Part shown: positions 1 through 9,014 of the stretch, in pieces
How the letters are laid out: each line of letters begins with the position of its first letter
How positions within the stretch are numbered: the stretch's first letter is position 1
From: Bacillota bacterium
GTDB taxonomy: Bacteria; Bacillota; Clostridia; Christensenellales; Christensenellaceae
Direction of reading: 5' to 3'
NCBI GenBank assembly: GCA_023393165.1
Contig: JAEWMJ010000029.1
Location: forward strand, 33,863 to 97,862
Length of the DNA stretch: 64,000 nt
Notes under the pieces: generated by a model
What the model saw: only the letters and a program-made list of their open reading frames with translations
Databases searched by the model: none
Told to the model about the DNA's origin: nothing
Translations under genes and position numbers: made by a program

Positions 1-1
1 A

Positions 2-997
2 AAAGCGATTACCGAGTATTTCTCAACCTATCTGCCGTCAACATGCGGGGTAAGTCCAAACACAAGCGCTTCATACAGGGATGCGTTCAAGTTGCTTCTT
101 TTGTTCTTTCAAGAAGAAAAAAACGTTGCAGCTAACGGTATTGAGCTGCGCTTGCTGGATATGAAGCTCGTTTCTGAGTTCTTGGATTGGCTTGAAATAT
201 CCAGGGGTGTCTCAGTGACAACAAGGAACCAGAGGTTGGCCGCCATAAAAGCATTTGCACATTTCATTCAGTACAGATACCCGGAATATATGGAGAACTA
301 CGCTGACATCATCAATATGCGTCCAAAGAAGCACGAGAAAACATTGATACCGTTTTTAACAGAGGATGAGCTCTCAATTCTCTTTGCCCAACCTGATACA
401 ACTTCGCGTCAAGGTCTTCGCGATCTCGCTTTGCTTGTACTTCTATATGACTCCGGGTCACGTGTTCAAGAACTCGTGGATTTGGAGTTGCGGGATATCC
501 GCCTAACCAACCCAGCAATGATTACTCTAACTGGGAAAGGCCGTAAGGCGCGTCAGGTTCCTTTAATGAAAGATACCTGTAAGCTTATGAATAGCTATAT
601 TCAGTCTTTTCATAGGAAGCACACTTCCGGCTCGGAACCATTATTTTTTAACAAAAAGAAAAACGCCCTTAGTCGTTACGGAGTTACATATATTCTGAAA
701 AAATACGCCTTCAAAGCGTCACCTGTGCTGGATCCTCAAAAGATATCTCCACATGTCCTTCGCCATACAAAAGCGATGCATTTATTGCGTGCTGGTGTAA
801 ACATGATCTATATCCGGGATTTCCTTGGCCATGTGGACATTTCAACCACAGAGGTCTACGCACGGATAGACGCCGAAATGAAGCGAAAAGTATTTGAGGA
901 AACGGTTCCTAATTTTACACCAAACACTACTATGCCATGGGAGGAGGACGAAGATTTACTACAATGGTTGACACAATTCGGAAAGAAAGCATTCTGA
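2..997 (+). CDS. Tyrosine recombinase/integrase, 5' truncated by window edge
   Basis: Site-specific tyrosine recombinase that would cut and rejoin DNA through a covalent 3'-phosphotyrosine. The reading frame stays open to the left edge, and the codons before the first TTG (position 92) encode a typical SAM-like core-binding segment (PSTCGVSPNTSASYRDAFKL), so the true start lies outside the window. The catalytic domain shows the Arg of GSRVQEL, the Lys of GKGRKARQVP, HVLRH, the GH of LGHVDIS and the Tyr of TEVYARI. Stand-alone recombinases of this kind often occur as trios (RitA/B/C type); whether others lie upstream cannot be seen. It ends just before a strong terminator and abuts a truncated DUF3846 gene, so it probably belongs to an element inserted into an older conjugative element. 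Confidence 0.88.
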   Translation, partial: KAITEYFSTYLPSTCGVSPNTSASYRDAFKLLLLFFQEEKNVAANGIELRLLDMKLVSEFLDWLEISRGVSVTTRNQRLAAIKAFAHFIQYRYPEYMENYADIINMRPKKHEKTLIPFLTEDELSILFAQPDTTSRQGLRDLALLVLLYDSGSRVQELVDLELRDIRLTNPAMITLTGKGRKARQVPLMKDTCKLMNSYIQSFHRKHTSGSEPLFFNKKKNALSRYGVTYILKKYAFKASPVLDPQKISPHVLRHTKAMHLLRAGVNMIYIRDFLGHVDISTTEVYARIDAEMKRKVFEETVPNFTPNTTMPWEEDEDLLQWLTQFGKKAF

Positions 998-1016
998 TTA
1001 TGTGTAGTTATTTATG

Positions 1017-1051
1017 GCAAAACGCTCGGAATACCGGGCGTTTTGCTTTTT
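1017..1051 (+). terminator. Rho-independent terminator after the recombinase
   Basis: Perfect stem GCAAAACGC(T)CGG / CCGGGCGTTTTGC with a four-base loop followed by TTTTT, 20 bases after the recombinase stop codon. Confidence 0.85.
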
Positions 1052-1070
1052 CACAACACATATGGCAGAA

Positions 1071-1217
1071 CTACGCATTACACACGACTGCAACGGGATC
1101 TTCATACGGGTAAACGGCCTGGATCAACCCGCCCACAACATCCTGCATATTATTAAGGCCCCCGCCGATTTCCGCTTGGCGTGGGGCCTTTCCGGGTTCC
1201 ACTATTAAAACGTTCAT
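1071..1217 (-). pseudogene. DUF3846 protein, truncated after 48 codons
   Basis: The ATG at 1217 has an AAGGAG site and starts 16 bases after the parB stop. The product begins MNVLIVEPGK and continues VGGLIQAVYPYEDPVAVVCN, which matches the N-terminal half of DUF3846 proteins, common cargo of clostridial conjugative elements. The frame then stops (TAG, 1071-1073), and the downstream sequence is unrelated terminator/recombinase DNA. I infer that the recombinase-bearing element inserted near 1050-1070 and removed the rest of the gene. The GC-rich inverted repeat at 1155-1190 lies inside this reading frame and need not be a terminator. Confidence 0.6.
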
Positions 1218-1233
1218 TTACTTGCTCCTTTCG

Positions 1234-2157
1234 CTATCGTTCCTGCTCCATCTGCCTGCTCCGCTGCCACCTGTCTAAAAGTTTTATAATGGTATCCTCC
1301 ATTTGTTTTGGCGTGTAGCTTTTGGGAAAATATTTCTTTAGCTTATCGCCTGTCAGAACAACCCTTTGGACCTCTTTCTTTTCTTCGGACATGATGGCGT
1401 CCATCACGTCGGAGGAGAGTCGTTCCTCCCGGCTGTATTTTTTCAGCCGCTGCGCCTGCGCCAAAGACGGTGTCGCTTCCTGCTTTTCCATTGCATCCAA
1501 AAGCCACGCCTGTTCTTCCTTTTTCAGAAAAGACAACTCCACGGCAGGGTTAAAGGCGATTCTTTTGCTGTCAACCATATCCATGATTTCAGGCACAAGC
1601 TGGGTCAAACGGATATACCGCTGAACTTGAACAGAGCTTTCTCCCGCTTCTTTCGCAACAATCTCTCTGGCCTTTAACTTGTGTCCAACTTGGTCACAAG
1701 TTAAATCAACCCGTTCGCCCTGATGTTTCAAGGCCTCCAGCTTCATCTTATATGCCAATGCTCGCTCACTCGGCAATATGTTCTCCCTTTGCAAATTGGA
1801 ATCAACCATAATGATCACGGCGGCATCGTCGTCCATCTCCCTCACGATCACCGGCATGGTTTCATTGCCTGCCATCTCGCAGGCACGCTTGCGCCGGTGC
1901 CCTGCAATCAGTTCATACCCGCCTTCTTCCCGCAAACGAGCGATGGCCGGAACCAGCACCCCGTATTTTGCAACACTTTCAGCGGTATCCCGCATCGCCT
2001 CGTCGTCCACGACCTTAAACGGATGGTTTTTGAAAGGAAACAGGTCGCTTAAGGGGATCTCCATCACCTTTTCGCGCAGGTCGTCCGCGCGGGTTTTATC
2101 GTTTTGAAAAAGGTCATCGTACGAGGTCAGCTTTATATTTTTCGCGCTGCTTTTCAA
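1234..2157 (-). CDS. parB: ParB-like partition/nucleoid-occlusion protein of a mobile element
   Basis: DNA-binding partition protein that would bind parS-like sites and stimulate the ParA ATPase. The 307-residue product has the ParB N-terminal domain (the IPLSDLFPFKNHPFKV region, the arginine-rich GHRRKRAC box that in this family binds CTP) and a central helix-turn-helix (KAREIVAKEAGESSVQVQRY). The start is TTG at 2157, with GGAGGTG eight bases upstream inside the end of parA; the 44-base overlap implies translational coupling. With parA and the broken DUF3846 gene it resembles the maintenance block of Firmicutes integrative conjugative elements. It is unlikely to be the chromosomal Spo0J, since no replication-origin genes are near. 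Confidence 0.85.
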   Translation of the reverse strand: MKSSAKNIKLTSYDDLFQNDKTRADDLREKVMEIPLSDLFPFKNHPFKVVDDEAMRDTAESVAKYGVLVPAIARLREEGGYELIAGHRRKRACEMAGNETMPVIVREMDDDAAVIIMVDSNLQRENILPSERALAYKMKLEALKHQGERVDLTCDQVGHKLKAREIVAKEAGESSVQVQRYIRLTQLVPEIMDMVDSKRIAFNPAVELSFLKKEEQAWLLDAMEKQEATPSLAQAQRLKKYSREERLSSDVMDAIMSEEKKEVQRVVLTGDKLKKYFPKSYTPKQMEDTIIKLLDRWQRSRQMEQER

Positions 2158-2932
2158 TTTTCATCACCTCCTTGGTCAACACTCTGTATGCCTCTGCCAC
2201 TTTCCCGTGCGGGTCGTGCGCGTATATGCTTTTGCCCTCCGCGCTAATTTCCGCCGCACGGACCGAAAGAGGAATATGGCTGTCAAAGATTTTCAGTTTG
2301 CCGCCGTAGGCTTCATGCAGCAAAGCGATAATGTCTTTTGCGTAGTTGGTGCGCTCGTTCACCATCGTCAACAGGATACCGTCGATCTTCAAATTCGGAT
2401 TAAGCTGCTTTCTTACCCTGCCGATGGTCATCATGAGCTGCTCCAAACCTTTGACCGGCAGGTACTGTGCCTGCACAGGGATGATGACACTGTCCGCCGC
2501 GGCTAGCGCATTGATCGTCAGCATAGATAAAGACGGCGCGCAGTCCAACAATATATAGTCATATTGCCGCCTTACAATATCCAGGTATTGCTTTAACACG
2601 GTTTCCCGGCTCATGGCATTAACTAGGGATACTTCCATGCCGGAAAGTTCGATGTTCGCGGGCATAAGGTCAACGCCTTCGGCATGATGCAGGATGCCTT
2701 CCTGTGGAGTCAGATGGACATCGGCCAACACCTTACCCATAAGGGTTGCCAGCGTTACCGGCAGTTGGTCCGGCTGCGGGTATCCCAGACTGATCGTCAG
2801 GCTGCCTTGCGGATCGCTGTCAACTAGAAGCACCTTGTTCCCGTTTTGCGCAAGCCCGATTCCTAGATTGGCACATGTGGTCGTCTTCCCCACACCACCT
2901 TTTTGGTTCGCTAGAGCGATTACTTTGGTCAT
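2114..2932 (-). CDS. parA: ParA-like partition ATPase
   Basis: Walker-type ATPase of the ParA/Soj/MinD family (272 residues), partner of the overlapping parB. The deviant Walker A motif QKGGVGKTTT is at residues 10-19, followed by the switch DSDPQGSLT and Walker B DYILLDCAPSL. Its ATG has GGAGGTG eight bases upstream. It lies at the boundary between the conjugative-element remnant and the A+T-rich defence-like cluster. A short inverted repeat immediately upstream (2956-2977) is well placed for autoregulation, which is common for parAB operons, but that role is inferred. Confidence 0.88.
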   Translation of the reverse strand: MTKVIALANQKGGVGKTTTCANLGIGLAQNGNKVLLVDSDPQGSLTISLGYPQPDQLPVTLATLMGKVLADVHLTPQEGILHHAEGVDLMPANIELSGMEVSLVNAMSRETVLKQYLDIVRRQYDYILLDCAPSLSMLTINALAAADSVIIPVQAQYLPVKGLEQLMMTIGRVRKQLNPNLKIDGILLTMVNERTNYAKDIIALLHEAYGGKLKIFDSHIPLSVRAAEISAEGKSIYAHDPHGKVAEAYRVLTKEVMKIEKQREKYKADLVR

Positions 2933-2955
2933 TTAAAAACACCTCCAAAAAAAAA

Positions 2956-2977
2956 CGTTTACTATTGCAAGCAAACG
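2956..2977. promoter_or_regulatory. Inverted repeat upstream of parA
   Basis: CGTTTACT and AGCAAACG form 8-base arms with one mismatch and a 6-base spacer, between the parA ribosome-binding site and its likely promoter. This is a candidate operator for ParA/ParB autorepression; the role is inferred from position only. Confidence 0.35.
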
Positions 2978-3108
2978 CATTTCAACTATAATGGCAACTT
3001 ATATTATTACAAGACATAATTGATATCTTTAAAAATAAAAATCAATAAATAGCATATCCTAAAAAAGTATTAATAAGTTTTAATGATAATAAACAATCGG
3101 AGGTTAAT

Positions 3109-3279
3109 ATGCAAAGTGCTTCTGAATCACTATCTTATGCACAAATTTTTTCTGATTTAAAAACTCTGGAAAATTTATTAGACCATAGCGACATAGATCC
3201 ACAATTAATACAATCACTAAAAACTGCACAAAAAGTAGTATTATCTATTGAGCTTATGCAGTTTGTGGTAATTGAATAA
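3109..3279 (+). CDS. Small acidic helical protein (56 aa), unknown
   Basis: An open frame with a good CGGAGGT ribosome-binding site six bases before the ATG. The product is 56 residues, Leu/Ser/Asp-rich, with no Cys, and is predicted mainly helical (segments such as YAQIFSDLKTLENLLDHSD and LIQSLKTAQKVVLSIELMQF). I do not recognise it. It points toward the GHKL-nuclease gene and ends 14 bases from that gene's stop, so the two are convergent. Its A+T-rich composition matches the defence-like cluster, so it probably arrived with it. It could be a small regulator or accessory protein. The frame and ribosome-binding site are visible; the function is unknown. Confidence 0.6.
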   Translation: MQSASESLSYAQIFSDLKTLENLLDHSDIDPQLIQSLKTAQKVVLSIELMQFVVIE

Positions 3280-3293
3280 TTTGAAATTAAATA

Positions 3294-5762
3294 CTATTTA
3301 AACATTGCATTATAAATATCTCTTAAGGTTGTTGGTATCTCCGAATTTATTGCATTAGTTATATGCCCCTTGGCAGTATTAGGCGTGCAATCCACGGATA
3401 CATATTTTTCGTCAAAATGAAATTGACCCGGAATGATATTCCGCAATGCAAAGATATATGAACGAATCTCTTGCGTCGAATATGTTTTACTTAATTTTTC
3501 ATTTACTTTCATCCTTACGACTTCAACTGTTGGTGGCTCTCTATCATGTTTTTGAAGGTAGTATACAGTCTCGATAATATCAAAATATGGGCCCTGAACT
3601 GGATTTTCAGTAACAAGAGTATCAATCCAGGCTGTAACCTTGGCCGGAGCATAGCAAGTTGCAAACAAGCCTTGTAATTTTACTAATCCTAATTGCTTTG
3701 GAACAGCATATAATAATAATCTGGCTAAATCTTGAACTTTCATTACAGTTACCTTTTGTTGTTCAGCTTCTTTAGAGATTGCACTGTTTGGATCATCTTC
3801 TCCTTGGTAACCAATTGCAACTTCAACTGCATATGTCGCTTTATAATCGCTTTGATGGCGTTTCAATCCTGAAAGCTTTGCTGTCCCTGCGGCTATACGT
3901 GCACCACCTGTACTTTTAGCATCAAAAGTCAAAGAATAATTTTTTGATGCGCCATCAGATGAGTAACCCAGAACAGCTTCTGCATGCCCATCAGGTTTTC
4001 CATTTCCTCCAATTTTTGTTGCCTCAAAACCCAGGGCAAGAAATGCTCTATATACAGCATCTTCTAGACCTGTCGGGTTGGCTACTGAATCATGTAACAG
4101 TTGTGCAGCCGCAGGGATACCTTCTCTATCAGATAAAGCTAATTGCCTTAACGTCTCATCCCGTTTTTTCATTATTGAATTTATATCAGTTTCGTCAATC
4201 CCAATTTCATACAAATGCGCTTCTGTTAACACTTCAGTGATCACAAGACTTTCCAAAGGTAAAGTATTTTTGTAAGAATCACTATAATTAGCAATGTAGG
4301 GATGAAGAGAATTAATTGTAAGTGTCTTGTTTTTTAAATTCAACCGTGCAATTGGTGCTTGAGCGTCTAAAATTCCCCATTCAATATTTTCTATGACCTG
4401 CTTTCCTTCGTCCAGATCGCCCTCATATTTAGGTAATAATTCTTCTGCTGTTGAAGATATTGGCTTTTCAATAAGAAAAGGATTAGTTATTTCATTAGCA
4501 AAGTATTTTTCAATAAACTTATAAATTGGTTTTTTGGAAGTAGTATACGATGTCTGAGATAATCTATATCCAACACTTTTCTTTTTTTCGCGTTGTGCCT
4601 CAATATCAAAATAATATTTCCTTACTTCACTATTAAATTTTTTCTTTATATATGCTTTCAATTCATTAAGTGGCTTAGAATCCTTTACTGCTTCACGTGT
4701 TGACGTTAAATTTGCATCCAAGCCATCCCCATTAATTAGAATTCTACACCGATTAAATGGTCCATGTGAAAAAGGTTCCATACCTAAAAGCGGATCATCA
4801 AGGTTTATTAATCGACCTCTAATACTTAAAAAGATACCATGACTCCGTCCATTCTCAGAGGACTTACCTCCGAGCAAAGAATCTTCGTATAATATAATAG
4901 TACCATTTACTCCTTTTAAAGAGTCAAAGTCTATCCAATATTCGTCTGTCTCCTTATTATATCTGCAAGTAGCGTAATCTAGTGAATTGGCTGTTATGTC
5001 TTCTTTCCCTATTATCCACTGTTTCATTATTGGAGCAGCAATTTTTGAAGATTCAACAATAGTATTATTATAATATAATTTAAATTGAGGGTTTAAAGGC
5101 AAAGCGGTGCGTAAAATCCATTTTAATCTTCCTTCTCTTATTTCAGACGCTTTAGTTTTTAAATCTGATAAAATGGAAATAGTCCATGATGGGACTGCTT
5201 TAGGCCCAAACATCTCAAAGCTGACCATATTATTACCATTAACTATACAATAATAATCTATTATACTTTTAGCATCATTTTCTGATACTTCAACTTCATC
5301 CAACAAAATTTTTTCAGTGCCTTCCTTAATTCTATTATAATCCATAGATACTAGAAGAAATCTACCAAGCTTTTTTGTGATATATGTTAAATTTCTTGCT
5401 AAAATATAAGTTGACAATTTTCCAATTCCAAATTGACCAATTTGTAATCTTGTTCCTTTTTGGTCGGGTGTATCACGCTTGAAAGATTCGCCTATACGCC
5501 AAAGATCCTTTAGCTCCTTTTGAGTCAAGCCCTCGCCATTATCACACACCCAAATATAAGCATCATTTGCTGAAAGATCTGATGAAATGTAAACTGAAAC
5601 ATTATCAGCTAAAGCATCATATGAATTACAGATAAGCTCTTCAAAGGCTTTGTTTGGGCTTGAGTATAATCCAGCTGAAAATAATTCGATGATTTTATAA
5701 CTTATACTAACCTCAATATCATCAATTTTCTTTTTATTAATTAGTTTATCTAAAATAATCAT
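3294..5762 (-). CDS. GHKL ATPase fused to PD-(D/E)XK nuclease domain, putative restriction effector
   Basis: An 822-residue protein. Residues about 15-350 form a GHKL (Hsp90/MutL/MORC-type) ATPase: N-box EELICNSYDA (Asn46, Asp49), G1 box DNGEG (74-78), G2 box GQFGIGKLS (109-117). Residues about 560-680 carry a PD-(D/E)XK nuclease signature: Glu567 in a helix, Pro590-Asp591, and the DAK motif at 614-616. The expected role is ATP-dependent DNA cleavage. Its ATG overlaps the methyltransferase stop by four bases (ATGA), so the two are translationally coupled, as expected of a restriction-modification pair. GHKL ATPases of MutL/MORC type have been noted computationally in restriction-modification neighbourhoods (Iyer, Abhiman and Aravind, 2008). 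Base composition is far more A+T-rich than the chromosomal genes, which suggests transfer. Confidence 0.8.
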   Translation of the reverse strand: MIILDKLINKKKIDDIEVSISYKIIELFSAGLYSSPNKAFEELICNSYDALADNVSVYISSDLSANDAYIWVCDNGEGLTQKELKDLWRIGESFKRDTPDQKGTRLQIGQFGIGKLSTYILARNLTYITKKLGRFLLVSMDYNRIKEGTEKILLDEVEVSENDAKSIIDYYCIVNGNNMVSFEMFGPKAVPSWTISILSDLKTKASEIREGRLKWILRTALPLNPQFKLYYNNTIVESSKIAAPIMKQWIIGKEDITANSLDYATCRYNKETDEYWIDFDSLKGVNGTIILYEDSLLGGKSSENGRSHGIFLSIRGRLINLDDPLLGMEPFSHGPFNRCRILINGDGLDANLTSTREAVKDSKPLNELKAYIKKKFNSEVRKYYFDIEAQREKKKSVGYRLSQTSYTTSKKPIYKFIEKYFANEITNPFLIEKPISSTAEELLPKYEGDLDEGKQVIENIEWGILDAQAPIARLNLKNKTLTINSLHPYIANYSDSYKNTLPLESLVITEVLTEAHLYEIGIDETDINSIMKKRDETLRQLALSDREGIPAAAQLLHDSVANPTGLEDAVYRAFLALGFEATKIGGNGKPDGHAEAVLGYSSDGASKNYSLTFDAKSTGGARIAAGTAKLSGLKRHQSDYKATYAVEVAIGYQGEDDPNSAISKEAEQQKVTVMKVQDLARLLLYAVPKQLGLVKLQGLFATCYAPAKVTAWIDTLVTENPVQGPYFDIIETVYYLQKHDREPPTVEVVRMKVNEKLSKTYSTQEIRSYIFALRNIIPGQFHFDEKYVSVDCTPNTAKGHITNAINSEIPTTLRDIYNAMFK

Positions 5763-7063
5763 GAAACATCTCTTTCTTCAGTGTTTTTATTCTTAAATCC
5801 CATTACAACAAATTCTTCGTGATAAACTGATCGTTTCGTTTTATCATTTGTAAATTTACCTTTTTCATCTCTATACGGCGTTAATAATTTCTTTGAGATT
5901 CTTCGTTTACATAATGAGATTTCTGAAAATCCACTCATAATTAAAGACTCAACAAGATGGCGTGAATTTTCAATTTTTACTCCCTTGTATTCCGTATCAC
6001 CGATAATAAAGAATGCTATACCATTATCTTCTAACATGTGATAGCAACGCTGTGTGGCCCGCTGTATATCTATATAATATCTTGCAACAGATTTAACTTT
6101 TGAATTTGATATTTTTTGTTGACGCATTTGTTCAATGATTGCTGCTGCAGTATTATTTAATTCCATAACTTCAAAATAGTATTGTTCATGATTGTGAATA
6201 CTACCAATTGTACCGTTTCGCAGGTCTCTATAATCATCAGTATAACCAAGCCATAATGAAGATAGTTGATGTAAATCCGCATATTCATAAGACGTTACAT
6301 AGGGGGGGCTTGTAATTATTAAGCTTACTGTTGGAAGAACGCGTTTTGTTAAAAAATTAACTGTCTCGATTTTCATTTTGGGTTCATATATATTATCATT
6401 ATCGTTTATTGCCTTTAAAAATAAATTAAATTGGTTCTTGAAAGCAGTTTCGACATCTATTGGACATTTTTCCTGATCAATCTGGGGTTTAATTGATTTA
6501 GTTAACCATTTTGAAGTAGGTTTTAAAATTGATGAAAAAATGCAATTAAAAGCTTGCCGGTACTTTCCATTAGGAGTTATTTGTATTGCATTTAATAATC
6601 GTTTTAAATCAAGAAAATGTTCTTCATCAAACCAATATCTAAGTCTTTGATTAGCAGACTTATATTGCATAGTATTTTTATTTAAATTATGATAACTCGA
6701 TAAAATATTTTTATAGTATGATTCTAGCAATAAGGAGTTATAATTTGAACTCTTAACTTTTGCAATTAGTGTGGCAATCGGGTTAATATCACAACCCCAA
6801 AATTCAAAGTTGTTATTTTTTGCTTCCAATGCAACGGTACCGCATCCACAAAAAACATCTGCAATTTTATTAATATATATTCCATGATTTTTTGCATAAG
6901 AAATAGCCTTGGTTGCGATAAAGGCAGGAAATTTTGCAGGATAAGAATGAATGCTATGAATTTTAGGTTCTATGCTATCTCCAAGATTCCAATATTCATC
7001 AATCTGAATATCTTTGACATTATAGCCTAATGCTTCTTCAATGCTAGTAATTATATAAGCCAT
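5759..7063 (-). CDS. DNA (N4-cytosine or N6-adenine) methyltransferase
   Basis: A 434-residue AdoMet-dependent DNA methyltransferase. The AdoMet-binding motif DVFCGCGT is at residues 69-76, preceded by an HSYPAKFPA segment seen in this group, and the catalytic TSPPY is at 251-255. The order (motif I before the catalytic motif, about 180 residues between) fits an alpha-like arrangement with the target-recognition region in between. TSPPY suggests exocyclic amine methylation; N4-C and N6-A cannot be told apart by eye. GGAGGGAATA precedes the ATG. It lies between the DUF4365 gene and the GHKL-nuclease, to which it is coupled, and most likely protects host DNA from that nuclease. Confidence 0.88.
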   Translation of the reverse strand: MAYIITSIEEALGYNVKDIQIDEYWNLGDSIEPKIHSIHSYPAKFPAFIATKAISYAKNHGIYINKIADVFCGCGTVALEAKNNNFEFWGCDINPIATLIAKVKSSNYNSLLLESYYKNILSSYHNLNKNTMQYKSANQRLRYWFDEEHFLDLKRLLNAIQITPNGKYRQAFNCIFSSILKPTSKWLTKSIKPQIDQEKCPIDVETAFKNQFNLFLKAINDNDNIYEPKMKIETVNFLTKRVLPTVSLIITSPPYVTSYEYADLHQLSSLWLGYTDDYRDLRNGTIGSIHNHEQYYFEVMELNNTAAAIIEQMRQQKISNSKVKSVARYYIDIQRATQRCYHMLEDNGIAFFIIGDTEYKGVKIENSRHLVESLIMSGFSEISLCKRRISKKLLTPYRDEKGKFTNDKTKRSVYHEEFVVMGFKNKNTEERDVS

Positions 7064-7258
7064 TATTCCCTCCAGATTTTTGTATATCCGTTTTTGTCAA
7101 TTTGTTTATAAAAATTGCAACCAAACATCAAAGGCTTCATGGCTTATTCAACATGGTTAGATTAGCCTCCTTATTGACAGTTTTACAAATAAAGGATACC
7201 ATATTTTGTTGAATAATATCAATATAAATAAAGTATTATAAACTAAATAATATAAAAA

Positions 7259-8338
7259 TTAATAGTAAATGCCTCCCTCCTCAATAATAACCTGTCTTAA
7301 TTCAGGCATTACCTCTTTTGAATTAGCAGGAAATTTTTTTATATATAGGTCAATTAATTCAATGATCTCTTCAGTAGAATGTGAGGTTTGAAAATCAAAT
7401 AAATACATTATTAAAGCCCAATATCCTGAATTCTCATCGGTATTTTCATCGAAAGCTATTTCTTTTAATATATCCAAATACCCTTCAATACGATCTATAA
7501 TGGCATAAATACTTTGGCCAATTGAACCTCGCTGAATCCCCTCATCTTCATTTATGAATTCTAATAATTGTTTGATTTCTGTTTTTCCCCACATTTTTTT
7601 CAACAAATTAAGTGCTTTATCCTGAATATCTTCATCTATTATATTGCCTTTAAACCAAAAAATATCTCCATGTCCAGGAATAAGTGTAATTATATTAATT
7701 AAATTTCGTTTTAAATATTGGTCATTACAATATTTGAAATAATTAAAAAATATAAACCAAGTCGCAAATTTATTTCTATGATATGCAAATAAATTTTTTA
7801 CACCAATATATTGTTGTTCGATGTCATAAATTTCAGATATATTATTTATTGCGTTTAAAAAAGATTGAGAATCGGTCATACCTTCATTATATGTAATAAA
7901 ATGTTCAAAAAAAGAATTAAAAGTATCAAGGCTAAAAAGGTTCTCAGTAGGAACCGGGATATTATATGGACCGTTTTCAATTATATCTGGGTGATTTAAA
8001 ATATACTCTTTTATATCAATCCAATAAATTGTGTCCTTACTAGGATTGTATACTAAACCAGCAACGGGTAGATTTAAATTCTTCCAATACTTTAAGTGTT
8101 CTTTATCTGCAGGAATAAAAATTTTAATACCATTTCGAACAAAAGAACCTCCAGATTTTATTTGTGTAGCAATACAAAAACTAGTTGATTCATTTCCTGA
8201 AATAAACTCTATAAAAGCATCATTACCAAGATCATTTTCTAAATCAATTTTATGAAATATACAATTTGCTTGATTTACTACTAAAGCAACCTTAGATACT
8301 CCTATTTTACCTATACTTTTATTGACAGTGTTTTTCAT
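7259..8338 (-). CDS. DUF4365 nuclease-like protein, defence-associated
   Basis: A 359-residue protein whose first 120 residues match the DUF4365 pattern: IGKIGVSKVALVVNQA, then DLGNDAFIEFI (Asp40, Glu44) and ATQIKSGGS (Gln59, Lys61), followed by a strand-rich GLVYNPSKDTIYWIDI. The D/E...QxK spacing is that of a PD-(D/E)XK-like fold, and DUF4365 proteins are frequent in defence islands. The C-terminal 230 residues are helical and unrecognised. It is the first gene of the same-strand set, 195 bases before the methyltransferase. The ribosome-binding site is weak (GGGGCC). Membership of one system with the methyltransferase and GHKL-nuclease is inferred from order, strand and shared A+T-rich composition. 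Confidence 0.65.
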   Translation of the reverse strand: MKNTVNKSIGKIGVSKVALVVNQANCIFHKIDLENDLGNDAFIEFISGNESTSFCIATQIKSGGSFVRNGIKIFIPADKEHLKYWKNLNLPVAGLVYNPSKDTIYWIDIKEYILNHPDIIENGPYNIPVPTENLFSLDTFNSFFEHFITYNEGMTDSQSFLNAINNISEIYDIEQQYIGVKNLFAYHRNKFATWFIFFNYFKYCNDQYLKRNLINIITLIPGHGDIFWFKGNIIDEDIQDKALNLLKKMWGKTEIKQLLEFINEDEGIQRGSIGQSIYAIIDRIEGYLDILKEIAFDENTDENSGYWALIMYLFDFQTSHSTEEIIELIDLYIKKFPANSKEVMPELRQVIIEEGGIYY

Positions 8339-8677
8339 AAAGGCCCCATAAAATCTCTAATTGAAATTATCTGATTAGGTTTAGTTTAGAGATAAATCTA
8401 AATTATAATAAGACTTTTTAACGCATTATTTCTCCAAATATTATATAACGAATACTTAATTTTTACCAGAAAGGTTTACAAAAACATTCATTTACGAACA
8501 TGTCATTTTTGCACTAACGGATATCATTTTGAACGAAATAAATCAGAATCAAGCTGTTTGCATTATTTAATATTCTCTGTTTTATGCATACTATGGTAAA
8601 AAAGTAGGATACTTCTCAATCTATCCTTTTCCTCAATATTCTCCGCCTTTGAACCTCTACCCCTAATTTCTTTTATA
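8339..8677. other. Intergenic, A+T-rich, no gene seen
   Basis: Region upstream of the DUF4365 gene that probably holds the promoter of the defence-like cluster. I see no coding frame, strong hairpin or repeat in it. Confidence 0.5.
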
Positions 8678-8920
8678 TCATACCTGAACTTTTAATTTCT
8701 TGCTATATTCAGCATAATGCTTACTTAACACATAATTAATAACATATTTTTTAGGTATCAAATAGGATGTACGAATAAAAAAATGCTTAACCCTGTTTTC
8801 CCGCATCAGCTTCTGCCCGGTACTCTTGCTTATCCCGCCGAGCATCTTTCTGAAATCGTCCATCCCGACCACGTCGGGATAATCTTTGAATAATTCTTCA
8901 TAGTACTTTTTATTTCTCAT
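8678..8920 (-). CDS. Excisionase-like small DNA-binding protein
   Basis: An 80-residue basic protein, starting at the ATG at 8920 rather than any further upstream, because AGGAGG lies six bases before it. The sequence YEELFKDYPDVVGMDDFRKM followed by GGISKSTGQKLMRENRVKHF and SYLIPKKYVINYVL is a winged helix-turn-helix of the MerR/excisionase type that reads a short DNA site. It is a paralogue of the gene at 10698-10916 and of the remnant at 28519-28659. Such proteins normally set the direction of integrase reactions. It lies just left of the arm-type repeats and the 9211 attachment site, as part of the left-hand island. No intact integrase is adjacent. Confidence 0.7.
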   Translation of the reverse strand: MRNKKYYEELFKDYPDVVGMDDFRKMLGGISKSTGQKLMRENRVKHFFIRTSYLIPKKYVINYVLSKHYAEYSKKLKVQV

Positions 8921-9014
8921 GGTCATCCTCCTAAATCTTGTGTCAATGGCAGGCGATGACCGTTCAGCTTTATTATTTTTTACCTGCGGATCTGGCACAT
9001 TTTCATGCCTCCGC

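Noticed and set aside
1155..1190. GC-rich inverted repeat looking like a terminator after parB
   Set aside because: It lies inside the truncated DUF3846 reading frame, which has a good start and clear family match, so the repeat is better explained as coding sequence.
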